Assembly: GCF_000192745.1 (NCBI RefSeq)
Contig: NC_015259.1
Location: 1,627,001-1,691,000, forward strand
DNA: 64,000 bases
Direction: 5' to 3'
Source: Polymorphum gilvum SL003B-26A1
GTDB lineage: Bacteria > Pseudomonadota > Alphaproteobacteria > Rhizobiales > Stappiaceae
Within the stretch, counting starts at the first letter, position 1. The number at the start of each line of letters is the position of its first letter. Below, one piece after another: positions 16,129-24,544 of the stretch. The notes under the pieces were generated by a model. It was not told the DNA's origin. It ran no database searches and saw only the letters and a program-made list of their open reading frames with translations. The position numbers and the translations under genes are program-made.

Positions 16129-17240
16129 AGCACCTCGATTTCGGCCTGGAGGGCGCCCGAGGCCTTGATCGCCTGCAGGATCGAGATCATGTCGCGCGGG
16201 CCGATGCCGAGGGCGTTCAAGCCGTCCACCAGTTGCTGGAGCGTGATCGTTTCGGGCACGACGGCGAGCTTGCGGTCGGTCTGCTCGGTCACCGTCACTT
16301 CCGAGCGGGGCACGACCACGGTCTCGCCGTTGGCGAAGGGCAGGGGCTGGGAGACCTCCGGGGTCTCGGCGATCGTGACGGTCAGGTTGCCCTGGGCGAC
16401 GGCCACAGTCGACACCTTGACGTTCTGGCCCATGACGATGATGCCGGAGTTCTCGTCGATCACCACCCGCGCCGGCAGGTCCGGCTCGATGATCAACTGC
16501 TCGATGTCGGTCAGCAGGTCGACGATGTTGCCTTCATATTGGCGCGGCAGGTCGATGCGGACCGTGGCGGGATCGATCGGCTCCGCGGTCGGCAGGCCGA
16601 TCAGTTCGTTGATCGACAGGGCAATGCGGCGCGACGTGGTCAGGTCGGGATTGCGCAGCGCCAGGCGGACCGAGGTCATCGAGGCGAGCTTGAAATCGAG
16701 CTCGCGTTCGATCAGCGCGCCGTTGGCGATCCGGCCGGAGGTCGGTACGCCGCGCACGATCGAGGCGGCATCGCCCTGGGCGGAAAAGCCGCCGATCGCG
16801 ACCGAGCCCTGCGCGATAGCGTAGACCTCGCCGTCCGCGCCGAGCAGTGGCGTCACCAGCAGCGTGCCGCCCTGCAGGCTCTCGGAATCGCCTAGCGCGC
16901 TGACACTGACGTCGAGCCGGGTGCCCTGGGTGGAAAAGGCCGGCAGGTTTGCGGTGACCATGACCGCGGCCACATTCTTGGTGTTCAGGTCGACACCGCG
17001 GGTGTTGACTCCCAGCCGTTCCAGCATCGCCTGCAGACTTTGCCGGGTGAAGGGCGCATTGCGCAGGGAGTCACCGGTGCCGTTCAGGCCGACGACCAGG
17101 CCGTACCCGATCAGCTGGTTATCCCGGATACCTTCGAAGTCCGCGATGTCCTTGATCCGCGATGCCGAGAGGGCTGCCGACGAGAGTAGGGCCAGGACGA
17201 CGAAAACGGCGCTGATGCGGAAGAGGATGGAAGGCGTCAT
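16125..17240 (-). CDS. flgI: Flagellar P-ring protein FlgI
   Basis: A 371-residue periplasmic protein forming the ring around the rod in the peptidoglycan layer. The signal peptide is [25 protein letters not shown], followed by [53 protein letters not shown], a classic FlgI opening. The end ([38 protein letters not shown]) is also diagnostic. The longer upstream frame was rejected because the signal peptide starts at 17240. A sigma-54 motif lies about 42 bases upstream. It is the first gene of flgI-flgJ-flgN. Confidence 0.95.
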   Translation of the reverse strand: [371 protein letters not shown]

Positions 17241-17281
17241 TCGGACCGATCCGGACAGTGACAGAGTGCGGCGTGCACAAT

Positions 17282-17296
17282 GCGAACACCATGCCA
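17282..17296 (-). promoter_or_regulatory. Sigma-54 promoter of the flgI operon
   Basis: Read on the minus strand the site is TGGCATGGTGTTCGC. The GG and GC are separated by exactly 10 bases, and the -24 element TGGCATG is identical to that of flgE. The -12 element is TCGC instead of TTGC. It lies about 42 bases before the flgI start codon, a normal leader length. Confidence 0.55.
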
Positions 17297-17486
17297 TTTT
17301 CGCCTGACGTCCCAAATCAGTGATAAGTAACTGATAAATATATTTAATATTTTTCCTACCGGGGGTCGTCAACCGATTTGCGCCGTGAGGGCCGGCAATT
17401 GTTGCCGATCAGGGGGCGATTCATTTACCCTCTAGGAAGATTCTGTCAGGGGTGCCCGCTTGAACGGGCCGCGGGTTCGGAAGCTC

Positions 17487-17906
17487 ATGCGCATCACCGG
17501 CAACAAACCGATCTCCGCGGTACAGTCCCGCTCTGGAAAGAAGCGCGCCGACGGGACGACGGACGGTTTCGTGCCGGATCTGGACGGCGACAGTCATCCT
17601 GCCGCATCGCTCACCTCCGGAGGGGCCATTCATGGCATCGATTCTCTACTTGCCTTGCAGGAAGTTTCCGTCGAGCCCGACAGCCGCGATCTCGCCGGAA
17701 GACGGGGCCATACGATGCTGGATTCGCTGGATGCCATGAAAGCGGATCTCCTGGCGGGTGTCGTTTCGCCAGGACGTCTGGAGGACCTCGCCCGGCAGTT
17801 GGCGGACCGGCAGATGAGCGACGATGCCGGTATGGAAGCCGTCATCGACGAGATAGAGCTGCGCGTGAGGGTTGAGCTCGCCAAGCACGGAAAATACCCG
17901 GACTAG
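17487..17906 (+). CDS. fliX: Flagellar assembly regulator FliX
   Basis: A 139-residue protein. The N-terminal half is Ser/Gly-rich. The C-terminal half (LDAMKADLLAGVVSPGRLEDLARQLADRQMSDDAGMEAVIDEIELRVRVELAKHGK) matches the conserved FliX helix bundle. In Caulobacter FliX links completion of the basal body to the activity of the sigma-54 activator FlbD, and fliX is likewise divergent from flgI. I chose the ATG at 17487 (MRITGNKP), which has GGAAG before it; a TTG at 17460 would add nine residues. Confidence 0.85.
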   Translation: MRITGNKPISAVQSRSGKKRADGTTDGFVPDLDGDSHPAASLTSGGAIHGIDSLLALQEVSVEPDSRDLAGRRGHTMLDSLDAMKADLLAGVVSPGRLEDLARQLADRQMSDDAGMEAVIDEIELRVRVELAKHGKYPD

Positions 17907-18069
17907 CGCCGCCTGACGGGGTGGCGGATCCGGCCGCTCCTGCGGTCGTTGTCGTTAACTTTCTGAATTCAAATGAAAATTGCTTAACAGTTTTTTCATG
18001 GATCGACCGTTGTCGGGGGCGAGTCGCGACGATATATTGCGCCCGTCCTATCGATGACCGGAGTTTTCG

Positions 18070-18486
18070 ATGACGGTTGAGCTTGCGTCTGATTATCGAC
18101 CTTCCGAGGACGAGCCGTTTATGAACGAGCGGCAGCGGGAGTATTTCCGCAACAAGCTGCTCGCGTGGAAAGAGGACATCCTGAGGGAGAGCCGGGAAAC
18201 GCTGGCGCATCTCCAGGAAGAAAGCCAGAATCATCCCGATTTTGCGGATCGCGCTTCCTCGGAGACCGACCGGTCGATCGAATTGCGCGCCCGTGATCGC
18301 CAACGGAAGCTGATTTCTAAGATCGATGCGGCTTTGGAACGCATCGAAGACGGCAGCTATGGCTATTGCGAAGAGACCGGCGAGCCGATTTCCGTCAAGC
18401 GGCTGGATGCCCGGCCGATCGCGACGCTGTCGATCGAAGCTCAGGAAGCCCACGAGCGTCGCGAGAAAGTTTACCGCGACGACTGA
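18070..18486 (+). CDS. dksA: DksA-type RNA polymerase regulator with a single zinc-site cysteine
   Basis: A 138-residue DksA/TraR-family protein that should bind the secondary channel of RNA polymerase and work with ppGpp. The coiled-coil tip has the required DxxDRA motif (DFADRASSETDRS). The globular part reads YGYCEETGEPISVKRLDARPIATLSIEAQEAHE: only one of the four cysteines of the E. coli zinc finger is present, so it probably folds without zinc, as in many alphaproteobacterial DksA proteins. Located after fliX, with an AT-rich promoter region before it and a strong terminator after it. Confidence 0.92.
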   Translation: MTVELASDYRPSEDEPFMNERQREYFRNKLLAWKEDILRESRETLAHLQEESQNHPDFADRASSETDRSIELRARDRQRKLISKIDAALERIEDGSYGYCEETGEPISVKRLDARPIATLSIEAQEAHERREKVYRDD

Positions 18487-18531
18487 TCGACGGTCTGACA
18501 GGTGGCGTGTGCGCGCCGCGTCGAAACGATC

Positions 18532-18565
18532 AAAGCCTTCCGGATCTCCTTCCGGAAGGCTTTTT
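18532..18565 (+). terminator. Terminator after dksA
   Basis: AAAGCCTTCCGGA (18532-18544) pairs with TCCGGAAGGCTTT (18551-18563) around a 6-base loop, followed by T residues. A textbook intrinsic terminator 45 bases after the dksA stop. Confidence 0.9.
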
Positions 18566-18596
18566 GCTTTTGATATCCGTATCGCAATGCATGAGC

Positions 18597-18644
18597 GGAA
18601 AGAAAACGGGCACGGCGTTCGGGGAGCGAGGCGCCGTGCCCGTT
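18597..18644 (-). terminator. Terminator after flgH
   Basis: On the minus strand AACGGGCACGGCG pairs with CGCCGTGCCCGTT (13 bp), followed by TTCTTTC. It is 66 bases after the flgH stop and faces the dksA terminator, so the two units are well insulated. Confidence 0.8.
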
Positions 18645-18709
18645 GTCAACCGCGCACGGCCTCTAGAATGCCGTCCGCGATCGGGGGAGGGGGAACCGGA
18701 ACGTGCCGG

Positions 18710-19456
18710 TCAGAAAGGCAGGAGGATGTCGAGCACCTGGGTGCCGTAGCGGGGTTGCTGAACGTCGGTGATCTGGCCGCGACCGCCGTAGCCGATGCGG
18801 GCCTCCGCGATCTTCTCGCTGGCGATCGTGTTGTCGGAGGCAATGTCCTCAGGCCGGACAATGCCGGCGACCACCAACTCCCGCACCTCGAAATTGACCC
18901 GGATCTCCTGACGCCCCTCGATCACCAGATTGCCGTTCGGCAGGACCTGCGTCACGACGGCGGCGACGGTCGTTTGCAGTTTCTCCTCGCGGTCGACGGA
19001 GCCGCTGCCCTGATAGTTCGAAGAACTGTTGAGCGTCGCCAGGCTGCTGGCGTCCATGCCGGCCGGCAGGAAGATCTTGTCGATCGCAGCACCGAGCGCA
19101 CCGCCGGCGCCGGTCGAGTCCGAGCCGCTTCGTGCCCGCTTGGTCTGGTTGTCGAACTGCGCCTTGTCGGAAATGGTCACCATGACGGTGAGGATGTCGC
19201 CGATCTGCTTGGCGCGCTGGTCCTCGAAGAAGGCGCGGTTGCCCGACTTCCAAAGCGAGTTGGGATTGTAGTGGGCCGGCTGCGGAGCGGGCATCGGCAT
19301 CTGTACCGGGCGGTAGCCCGGGGTCGTGGTCGGATCCTGAATGGCGTTGAGCGGCGGTGTCCGGCCGACCTGGGACAGCCTGTCCGGAGCCCCGCAGGCC
19401 CCGACGAGAAACGCTATCGCGGTGGCCATCAGGGGAGTGGCAAGGGGGCGGGTCAT
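18710..19456 (-). CDS. flgH: Flagellar L-ring lipoprotein FlgH
   Basis: A 248-residue outer-membrane ring protein. The lipoprotein signal ends LVGAC with the cysteine as lipidation site. Conserved segments are LWKSGNRAFFEDQRAKQIGDILTVMVTISDKAQFDN and GNLVIEGRQEIRVNFEVRELVVAGIVRPEDI, and the end is RYGTQVLDILLPF. It is the last gene of flgF-flgG-flgA-flgH. Its start overlaps the flgA stop by four bases. A strong terminator follows. Confidence 0.95.
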   Translation of the reverse strand: MTRPLATPLMATAIAFLVGACGAPDRLSQVGRTPPLNAIQDPTTTPGYRPVQMPMPAPQPAHYNPNSLWKSGNRAFFEDQRAKQIGDILTVMVTISDKAQFDNQTKRARSGSDSTGAGGALGAAIDKIFLPAGMDASSLATLNSSSNYQGSGSVDREEKLQTTVAAVVTQVLPNGNLVIEGRQEIRVNFEVRELVVAGIVRPEDIASDNTIASEKIAEARIGYGGRGQITDVQQPRYGTQVLDILLPF

Positions 19457-20421
19457 CGGGCGTTCTCCTGGAGGGCGGCGACGAACTCATGGGCTCTGCC
19501 GACGCGGATCTGGCCGCGTGCGACGACCGTTCCGGTGATGATCCGGCGGGACTGGAGGTTCATGACGTCGATCTCGTCGCCTTCTGCGCCGGCACTCATG
19601 GCCTGGCCGCGCGCCGTCAGCTTCATGCCCGACATTTCGTAGAGGAGGGTCACCTTCTCGCCGCGGGCAACGATCAGCGGACGTTCGAAATCGGTCCGGG
19701 ACAACGGCTGGCCCGGGCGCAGGGTCGTACGGGCGGCAAGGCCGACGATCTCGTCGGGCGAGGTCACTGCTCGGCTTGGAACCCGTTGGCGAGGCAGACG
19801 GATGACGGTCAGGTCCTCGGGCTTGAGGATCGAACCACGGCCGATCGGCTGGAGCAGCGCGATCACATCGACCATTTCGCGGGCGACCCCGCTCAGCGTC
19901 AGTGTCTGGCTTCGGGCCGCGCCGGCGATGTGGACGACCACGTCGAAGCGCCCGTCGCTGCGCGACCAGAGGGGGCGTTCGATACGGATCGGCTGGGCCG
20001 CCGCCGGATCCGCATGAAGCGTCGGCGGCGTGCGGGCAAAGGAGACCTCAAGCGCCTGGGCCGACAGCGTTCCGTCGTGTCGGGACAGGGTTTCAGCGAC
20101 CAGGGTGGCGAGCCGATGGGCGTCGAAAACGATGCTGTGGCGGTGGACGGTCACCTCACGCAAGCCGTCGGTGCCCGCCTGGGTGAGGCCGGCAGCGCGT
20201 GCCCGTTCGGCGACGATCTGGGCGGAAACGGTTCCGCTGGTGCCGAGGTCGGGCGCGCGGAACAGCGGTTCGTCGGCTGCGGCTCCGGCCTCGTCGTAGA
20301 AGTCTCCGACCGTGACGATCTCGGACGTCGCGGTCACTTCGGACCGCAGAGCCGGCTTGGCCCAAGCCGGCGCAGGCAGGCACAGGAGGGTCACGACCGC
20401 TGCGACAAACAGGGATTTCAT
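19453..20421 (-). CDS. flgA: P-ring assembly chaperone FlgA
   Basis: A 322-residue periplasmic protein with a clear signal peptide (MKSLFVAAVVTLLCLPAPAWA). The C-terminal SAF-like domain is recognisable: LLQPIGRGSILKPEDLTVIRLPRQRVPSRAVTSPDEIVGLAARTTLRPGQPLSRTDFERPLIVARGEKVTLLYE and ending IRVGRAHEFVAALQENAR. It is predicted to help FlgI assemble in the periplasm. At 322 residues it is longer than the enterobacterial protein of about 220, with an extra N-terminal region. It sits 11 bases after flgG. Confidence 0.9.
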   Translation of the reverse strand: MKSLFVAAVVTLLCLPAPAWAKPALRSEVTATSEIVTVGDFYDEAGAAADEPLFRAPDLGTSGTVSAQIVAERARAAGLTQAGTDGLREVTVHRHSIVFDAHRLATLVAETLSRHDGTLSAQALEVSFARTPPTLHADPAAAQPIRIERPLWSRSDGRFDVVVHIAGAARSQTLTLSGVAREMVDVIALLQPIGRGSILKPEDLTVIRLPRQRVPSRAVTSPDEIVGLAARTTLRPGQPLSRTDFERPLIVARGEKVTLLYEMSGMKLTARGQAMSAGAEGDEIDVMNLQSRRIITGTVVARGQIRVGRAHEFVAALQENAR

Positions 20422-20432
20422 GGTGATCGTCC

Positions 20433-21212
20433 CTACCGGATGTTGGTGGTGGTCGAGTACATTTCGTCGGCGGCCTGGATGATGCGGGAATTCATTTCGT
20501 AGGCGCGCTGTGCCGCGATCAGGTCCGAAATCTCGGACACCGCGTCGACGTTGGACATTTCCAGATAGCTCTGCTGCAGGTCGCCGTAGCCTTCCTCGCC
20601 GGGGATGCCGACCTGGGGCTGGCCGCTCGCTTCGGTCTCCAGGTACAGGTTGTCGCCGATCGCCTCGAGGCCGGACTTGTTGACGAACCGCGCGAGCTGG
20701 ATCTGGCCGAACTGCTGCGTCGCGACGCCGACGACCGCCTGGACCGTGCCGTTTGCCGAAATGGTCAGGTCGCGTGCGTCATTCGGAATGACGATGCCGG
20801 GATCGAGCGTGTAGCCGTCGATGGTCACCAGGGTGCCGTTCGCGTCGCGCTCGAACGATCCGTCCCGTGTATAGGCCGTGGTACCGTCCGGAAGCTGGAT
20901 CTGGAAGAACCCCTCGCCGCGGATGGCGACATCCATGTCCTTGCCCGTCTGCTCGATCGTGCCCTGGGTCATGATCCGGGCGGTTGCGGCGGTCTTGACG
21001 CCCGAGCCAATCTGGACACCGGTCGGCACGATCGTACCGGCGTTGGAGGAGTCGGTGCCCATCCGGCGCAGGTTCTGATAGAGCAGGTCCTGGAAGTCGG
21101 CACGCTGGCGCTTGTAGCCGGTGGTCCGCATGTTGGCGACGTTGTTCGAAATGACTTCGACGTTCAGTTCTTGCGCCTTCATGCCGGTGGCGGCGATGTG
21201 AAGTGCTTTCAT
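20433..21212 (-). CDS. flgG: Flagellar distal rod protein FlgG
   Basis: The 259-residue distal rod subunit. The N-terminus MKALHIAATGMKAQELNVEVISNNVANMRTTGYKRQRADFQDLLYQ carries the rod/hook signature, and the end LQQSYLEMSNVDAVSEISDLIAAQRAYEMNSRIIQAADEMYSTTTNIR is the typical FlgG D0 helix. AGGAGAACGG precedes the ATG. Located 19 bases after flgF. Confidence 0.96.
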   Translation of the reverse strand: MKALHIAATGMKAQELNVEVISNNVANMRTTGYKRQRADFQDLLYQNLRRMGTDSSNAGTIVPTGVQIGSGVKTAATARIMTQGTIEQTGKDMDVAIRGEGFFQIQLPDGTTAYTRDGSFERDANGTLVTIDGYTLDPGIVIPNDARDLTISANGTVQAVVGVATQQFGQIQLARFVNKSGLEAIGDNLYLETEASGQPQVGIPGEEGYGDLQQSYLEMSNVDAVSEISDLIAAQRAYEMNSRIIQAADEMYSTTTNIR

Positions 21213-21231
21213 TTATCCGTTCTCCTGACGA

Positions 21232-21969
21232 TCAGGCCTTGATCGTGCCCAGCCGCTCGATGGCCTGGCGCAGCAATTCGTCGCTTTGGTTCAGCAGCTT
21301 GCTTACCGTTTCGTATTTTCTCGTGATGTCGATGATCTGCGTGACCTCGACGACGCCCTGCACGTTCGAATTCTCAAGGCCGCCCTGGATCACCTTGACG
21401 CGGGTAACCGGCTGGGGATCGTCATAGAGAAGGAGGTTGTTGCCGATCGCCCGGGCATTCTGGGGCTGGTCGAAGGTCACCAGCCGGAGCCGACCCCGCA
21501 GGCCGAGTTCGGTGGAAATGGTTCCGTCATCCGAGATGTCGATCTTGCCGTCCTCGCGCGTGAACTGAATGGGGCCTCCGTCGGTCAGAACGGGGCGACC
21601 CTCGGCGGTCACGAGCGTGCCGGTGTTGTCGAGATGAAGCGCCCCGTTGCGCGTGTAGGCTTCCCCGTCCTCGGTCTGGACCGCCAACCAGCCGTCGCCG
21701 TCGACGGCGAGGTCGAGGGGATTGCCCGTGAGGATGATGCTGCCGGACAGGAAATTCGTGATCGTCTGGTAGTCCTGGACGTAGGACAGCTTCATGTCGC
21801 CGCCCTTGAACTCGCTCGCCCGGGCGACCGGCATGACATATTCCTCGAACGTGAGTCGCTGCGCCTTGAAGCCGCTCGTGTTCATGTTCGCCATATTGTT
21901 GGCGGCCACGTCGAGCTGACGGCGCAAAGTCACCTGCCGCGACAGGCTTATTAACTGCGCGTTCTCCAT
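21232..21969 (-). CDS. flgF: Flagellar proximal rod protein FlgF
   Basis: A 245-residue rod protein starting MENAQLISLSRQVTLRRQLDVAANNMANMNTSGFKAQRLTFEEYVM and ending RKYETVSKLLNQSDELLRQAIERLGTIKA. The VAANNMANMNTSGFK segment is the rod signature. An in-frame start 12 codons further upstream exists but has no family support. It is the first gene of the rod/ring operon, about 70 bases downstream of a sigma-54 promoter, and divergent from fliL. Confidence 0.93.
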   Translation of the reverse strand: MENAQLISLSRQVTLRRQLDVAANNMANMNTSGFKAQRLTFEEYVMPVARASEFKGGDMKLSYVQDYQTITNFLSGSIILTGNPLDLAVDGDGWLAVQTEDGEAYTRNGALHLDNTGTLVTAEGRPVLTDGGPIQFTREDGKIDISDDGTISTELGLRGRLRLVTFDQPQNARAIGNNLLLYDDPQPVTRVKVIQGGLENSNVQGVVEVTQIIDITRKYETVSKLLNQSDELLRQAIERLGTIKA

Positions 21970-22037
21970 AATTAACGATTCCTTTGCTCCCCGGTGGGCG
22001 ACCAACCTCCCCAGGCTGGCCGTCCACGCTACCTTTT

Positions 22038-22052
22038 GCAGGACCTGTGCCA
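22038..22052 (-). promoter_or_regulatory. Sigma-54 promoter of the flgF-flgG-flgA-flgH operon
   Basis: On the minus strand the sequence is TGGCACAGGTCCTGC, with GG and GC exactly 10 bases apart; TGGCAC is the consensus -24 element and CTGC a common -12 variant. It is about 70 bases before the flgF start codon. Confidence 0.65.
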
Positions 22053-22159
22053 GAGCAATTGGCTTTGAAAAATAAGGAGAAAATAGATGGTGCTCGTTTT
22101 GCCCGGCAGTTTCGTTCGGAAAAAATTAACCAGTCGGCAATTGCTGCCGGGCCTAGGCG

Positions 22160-22187
22160 TTAACGATTTGGTAACCACTCGTTAACC
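22160..22187 (+). promoter_or_regulatory. CtrA-type boxes of the fliL operon
   Basis: Three half-sites lie in phase: TTAA (22160), GTAA (22171) and TTAA (22182), each separated by 7 bases. The best pair, GTAACCACTCGTTAA, is close to the TTAACCATTCGTTAA in front of flgB. The sites are about 60-85 bases before the fliL start codon. No -24/-12 motif was found on this strand, so fliL looks like an early, CtrA-dependent operon. Confidence 0.6.
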
Positions 22188-22247
22188 ATTAACTCTTTAG
22201 AAACTTAATACGCGCGTGAGGATGCGCTTGGTCTGTCGGGGAGCCGA

Positions 22248-22751
22248 ATGGCAGCGGATGCGGATGCAAACGCCGAAGAGGGCGGCGAGGTCGCCGGCGG
22301 CGGAAAGAGGAAGAAGCTGATCATCATCGGGGCCGGCGGGCTGGTCCTGTTGCTGGCGCTCGGGGCTGGTGCCTATTTCTTCCTGTTCTCGAGCAGCGAG
22401 CCACCGCCGATGGTCGGCGAGGACGGAGCGATCCGGGAAGCCCAGAAACCAGTGGTGTTCTACGACCTGCCGGAAATGACGGTGAACCTGTCGACCGAGG
22501 GGCGCACGACCTACCTCAAGGTCCGCATCGCCCTGGAGGTGCAGGACAAGGAGATGATCGAGCGGATCAAGCCCTTCCTGCCGAGAATCATGGATGCCTT
22601 CCAGATCTATCTGCGCGAGCTCAGGCCGGCGGATCTCGAGGGTTCGGCGGGCCTGTTCCGGCTCAAGGAGGAACTGCTGCGCCGGATAAACCTTTCGGTC
22701 CATCCGGCGCGGGTCGACGGGGTGCTGTTCAAGGAAATCCTGGTCCAGTAG
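22248..22751 (+). CDS. fliL: Flagellar basal-body protein FliL
   Basis: A 167-residue single-pass inner-membrane protein: a short acidic and glycine-rich cytoplasmic tail, a membrane helix at about residues 24-47, then a periplasmic domain. The end (VDGVLFKEILVQ) is the usual FliL signature. FliL surrounds the stator units and supports torque under load. It is the first gene of a run with fliM, a coiled-coil membrane protein and motE. Confidence 0.93.
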   Translation: MAADADANAEEGGEVAGGGKRKKLIIIGAGGLVLLLALGAGAYFFLFSSSEPPPMVGEDGAIREAQKPVVFYDLPEMTVNLSTEGRTTYLKVRIALEVQDKEMIERIKPFLPRIMDAFQIYLRELRPADLEGSAGLFRLKEELLRRINLSVHPARVDGVLFKEILVQ

Positions 22752-22772
22752 GTGTGAAAAGCAGGGTGCGGC

Positions 22773-24008
22773 ATGGCTGACGAAGACGACGATGATCTGT
22801 CCGACATGAACCTGGCTGATGCCTGGGGTGCCGCGCTTGCCGAGCAGGGGGCGGGCGACGACGACGACGACGATCTGGCGGCGGCCTGGGGGGCTGCGCT
22901 GGAAGAGCAGGGCGTCGGCAACGCCGACGACATGGCGGCGCAATGGGCCGCCATGATCGACGACAGCGAGCCGGAGCTTGAGAACGCCACCCGCGGCGCC
23001 GACCGCGTGCTGAATCAGGAGGAAATCGACAACCTCCTCGGCTTCAACATCGAGGATACGATCGCCGGCGACCAGAGCGGCATCCGTGCGCTCATCAACT
23101 CGGCGATGGTGTCCTACGAGCGTCTGCCGATGCTCGAAATCGTGTTCGACCGCCTGGTGCGGCTGACCACGACCTCGCTGCGCAACTTCACCTCCGACAA
23201 TGTGGAAGTGTCGCTGGATTCGATCAGCTCGGTGCGTTTCGGCGACTACCTGAACTCTATCCCGCTGCCGGCCATCCTCGGTGTGTTCAAGGCGGAGGAG
23301 TGGGACGGCTTCGGGCTCGTGACGGTCGAGTCGAGCCTGATCTACTCGATCATCGACGTTCTGCTCGGCGGCGGGCGCGGCACGACGGCGGTGCGTGTCG
23401 AAGGTCGCCCCTACACGACCATCGAAACCAACCTCGTGCGGCGGATGGTCGAGATCATCCTGGCCGATGCCGAACAGGCGTTCGCGCCGCTTTCACCTGT
23501 CCATTTCAACCTTGAACGTCTTGAGACGAATCCGCGCTTTGCCGCCATATCGCGGCCTGCGAACGCGGCGATCCTTGTCGAATTGCGCATCGACATGGAG
23601 GACCGCGGCGGCACGATCGAGATCATGATGCCCTATGCCACTCTGGAGCCGATCCGCGATCTGCTCCTGCAGATGTTCATGGGCGAGAAGTTCGGCCGCG
23701 ATCCGATCTGGGAAGGGCATCTGGCGAGCGAGATCCATGCGGCCGAGATCGAGGTGGATGCCGTGCTCTACGAAACCCACCTGCCGCTCGGCCGTGTCCT
23801 AAGCCTGGATGTCGGTCAGACGCTGATCTTCGATGTTGATCCTCATGATCCGATCACCATCAAATGCGGCAACGTGCCCCTGACAGAGGGTACACTGGGC
23901 AAGGTTGAAGATTCGATCGCGATTCGCGTCACGCGTGGCCTGCGCCGTCCGAAGATGACACTCGCCGCCTTCGAGCGGGCCATGCAGAAGGAAATGGAAC
24001 CGTCATGA
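22773..24008 (+). CDS. fliM: Flagellar motor switch protein FliM with repeated N-terminal tail
   Basis: A 411-residue C-ring protein. The core starts at EIDNLLGF (residues 84-91), the CheY-P-binding motif that is normally at the very N-terminus, and continues through a CheC-like middle domain and a SpoA C-terminal domain. The first 80 residues are an unusual acidic extension with three similar 13-residue units: LADAWGAALAEQG (14-26), LAAAWGAALEEQG (35-47) and MAAQWAAMIDDSE (54-66). These resemble the start of FliN (DDLWAEALSEQ in E. coli), which contacts the export ATPase regulator FliH. The extension is in frame with a conventional start and ribosome-binding region. Confidence 0.93.
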   Translation: MADEDDDDLSDMNLADAWGAALAEQGAGDDDDDDLAAAWGAALEEQGVGNADDMAAQWAAMIDDSEPELENATRGADRVLNQEEIDNLLGFNIEDTIAGDQSGIRALINSAMVSYERLPMLEIVFDRLVRLTTTSLRNFTSDNVEVSLDSISSVRFGDYLNSIPLPAILGVFKAEEWDGFGLVTVESSLIYSIIDVLLGGGRGTTAVRVEGRPYTTIETNLVRRMVEIILADAEQAFAPLSPVHFNLERLETNPRFAAISRPANAAILVELRIDMEDRGGTIEIMMPYATLEPIRDLLLQMFMGEKFGRDPIWEGHLASEIHAAEIEVDAVLYETHLPLGRVLSLDVGQTLIFDVDPHDPITIKCGNVPLTEGTLGKVEDSIAIRVTRGLRRPKMTLAAFERAMQKEMEPS

Positions 24009-24544
24009 GCACGTTGCCCCTCGGAATGATCATCGAAAGCCTGGTTGCGGTCCTGCTCCTGGTCACGATCGGCTACTGCTGGATCCTGAACCGACGTCTG
24101 CAGCGGTTGCGGGCGGACGAGGAAACGCTTCGGGCGACCATCTCAGAACTCATCACAGCGACGGAAATCGCCGAACGCGCAATCCTCGGCCTCAAGGCGA
24201 CGGCCACGGATGTCGACAAGACCCTCGGAGGCCGACTCTCGGAAGCGGAAGCCATGTCCAGGCTGCTGGCCGAACAGCTCGGCCAGGGCGAGCAGGTCCT
24301 TGCCCGCATCAGCCAGATTGCCGAGGCGGCGCGCTCTGCCCAGGCCGCCGAAGCGGCCGCAAGACACGTCGAACCGGCGCTGCGCCATGCCGAGGTGCGC
24401 GCCTCGCAAGCCCCGGTCGCGGAGCCCCAGCGACAGGCTGCGGTGGCGGCTCCGGTCACCGCGCGCGATATTCGTGCGGCGGCAGCCGAAGCGACCGCGC
24501 GCCTGGAACGGTTCCGTAAGCGTGCGGGGGAGGCGGCTGCTTGA
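24005..24544 (+). CDS. Single-pass membrane coiled-coil protein (DUF6468 / PflI-like)
   Basis: A 179-residue protein with one N-terminal membrane helix (about residues 7-27), then a long cytoplasmic coiled coil (about 30-120) and an Ala/Pro-rich tail. The start overlaps the fliM stop by four bases. From memory, Caulobacter pflI, a flagellar-positioning gene downstream of fliM, encodes a protein with the same plan of one membrane helix, coiled coil and proline-rich part. The position and layout here fit that, and the DUF6468 family. Orthology is inferred, not shown. Confidence 0.75.
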   Translation: MSTLPLGMIIESLVAVLLLVTIGYCWILNRRLQRLRADEETLRATISELITATEIAERAILGLKATATDVDKTLGGRLSEAEAMSRLLAEQLGQGEQVLARISQIAEAARSAQAAEAAARHVEPALRHAEVRASQAPVAEPQRQAAVAAPVTARDIRAAAAEATARLERFRKRAGEAAA

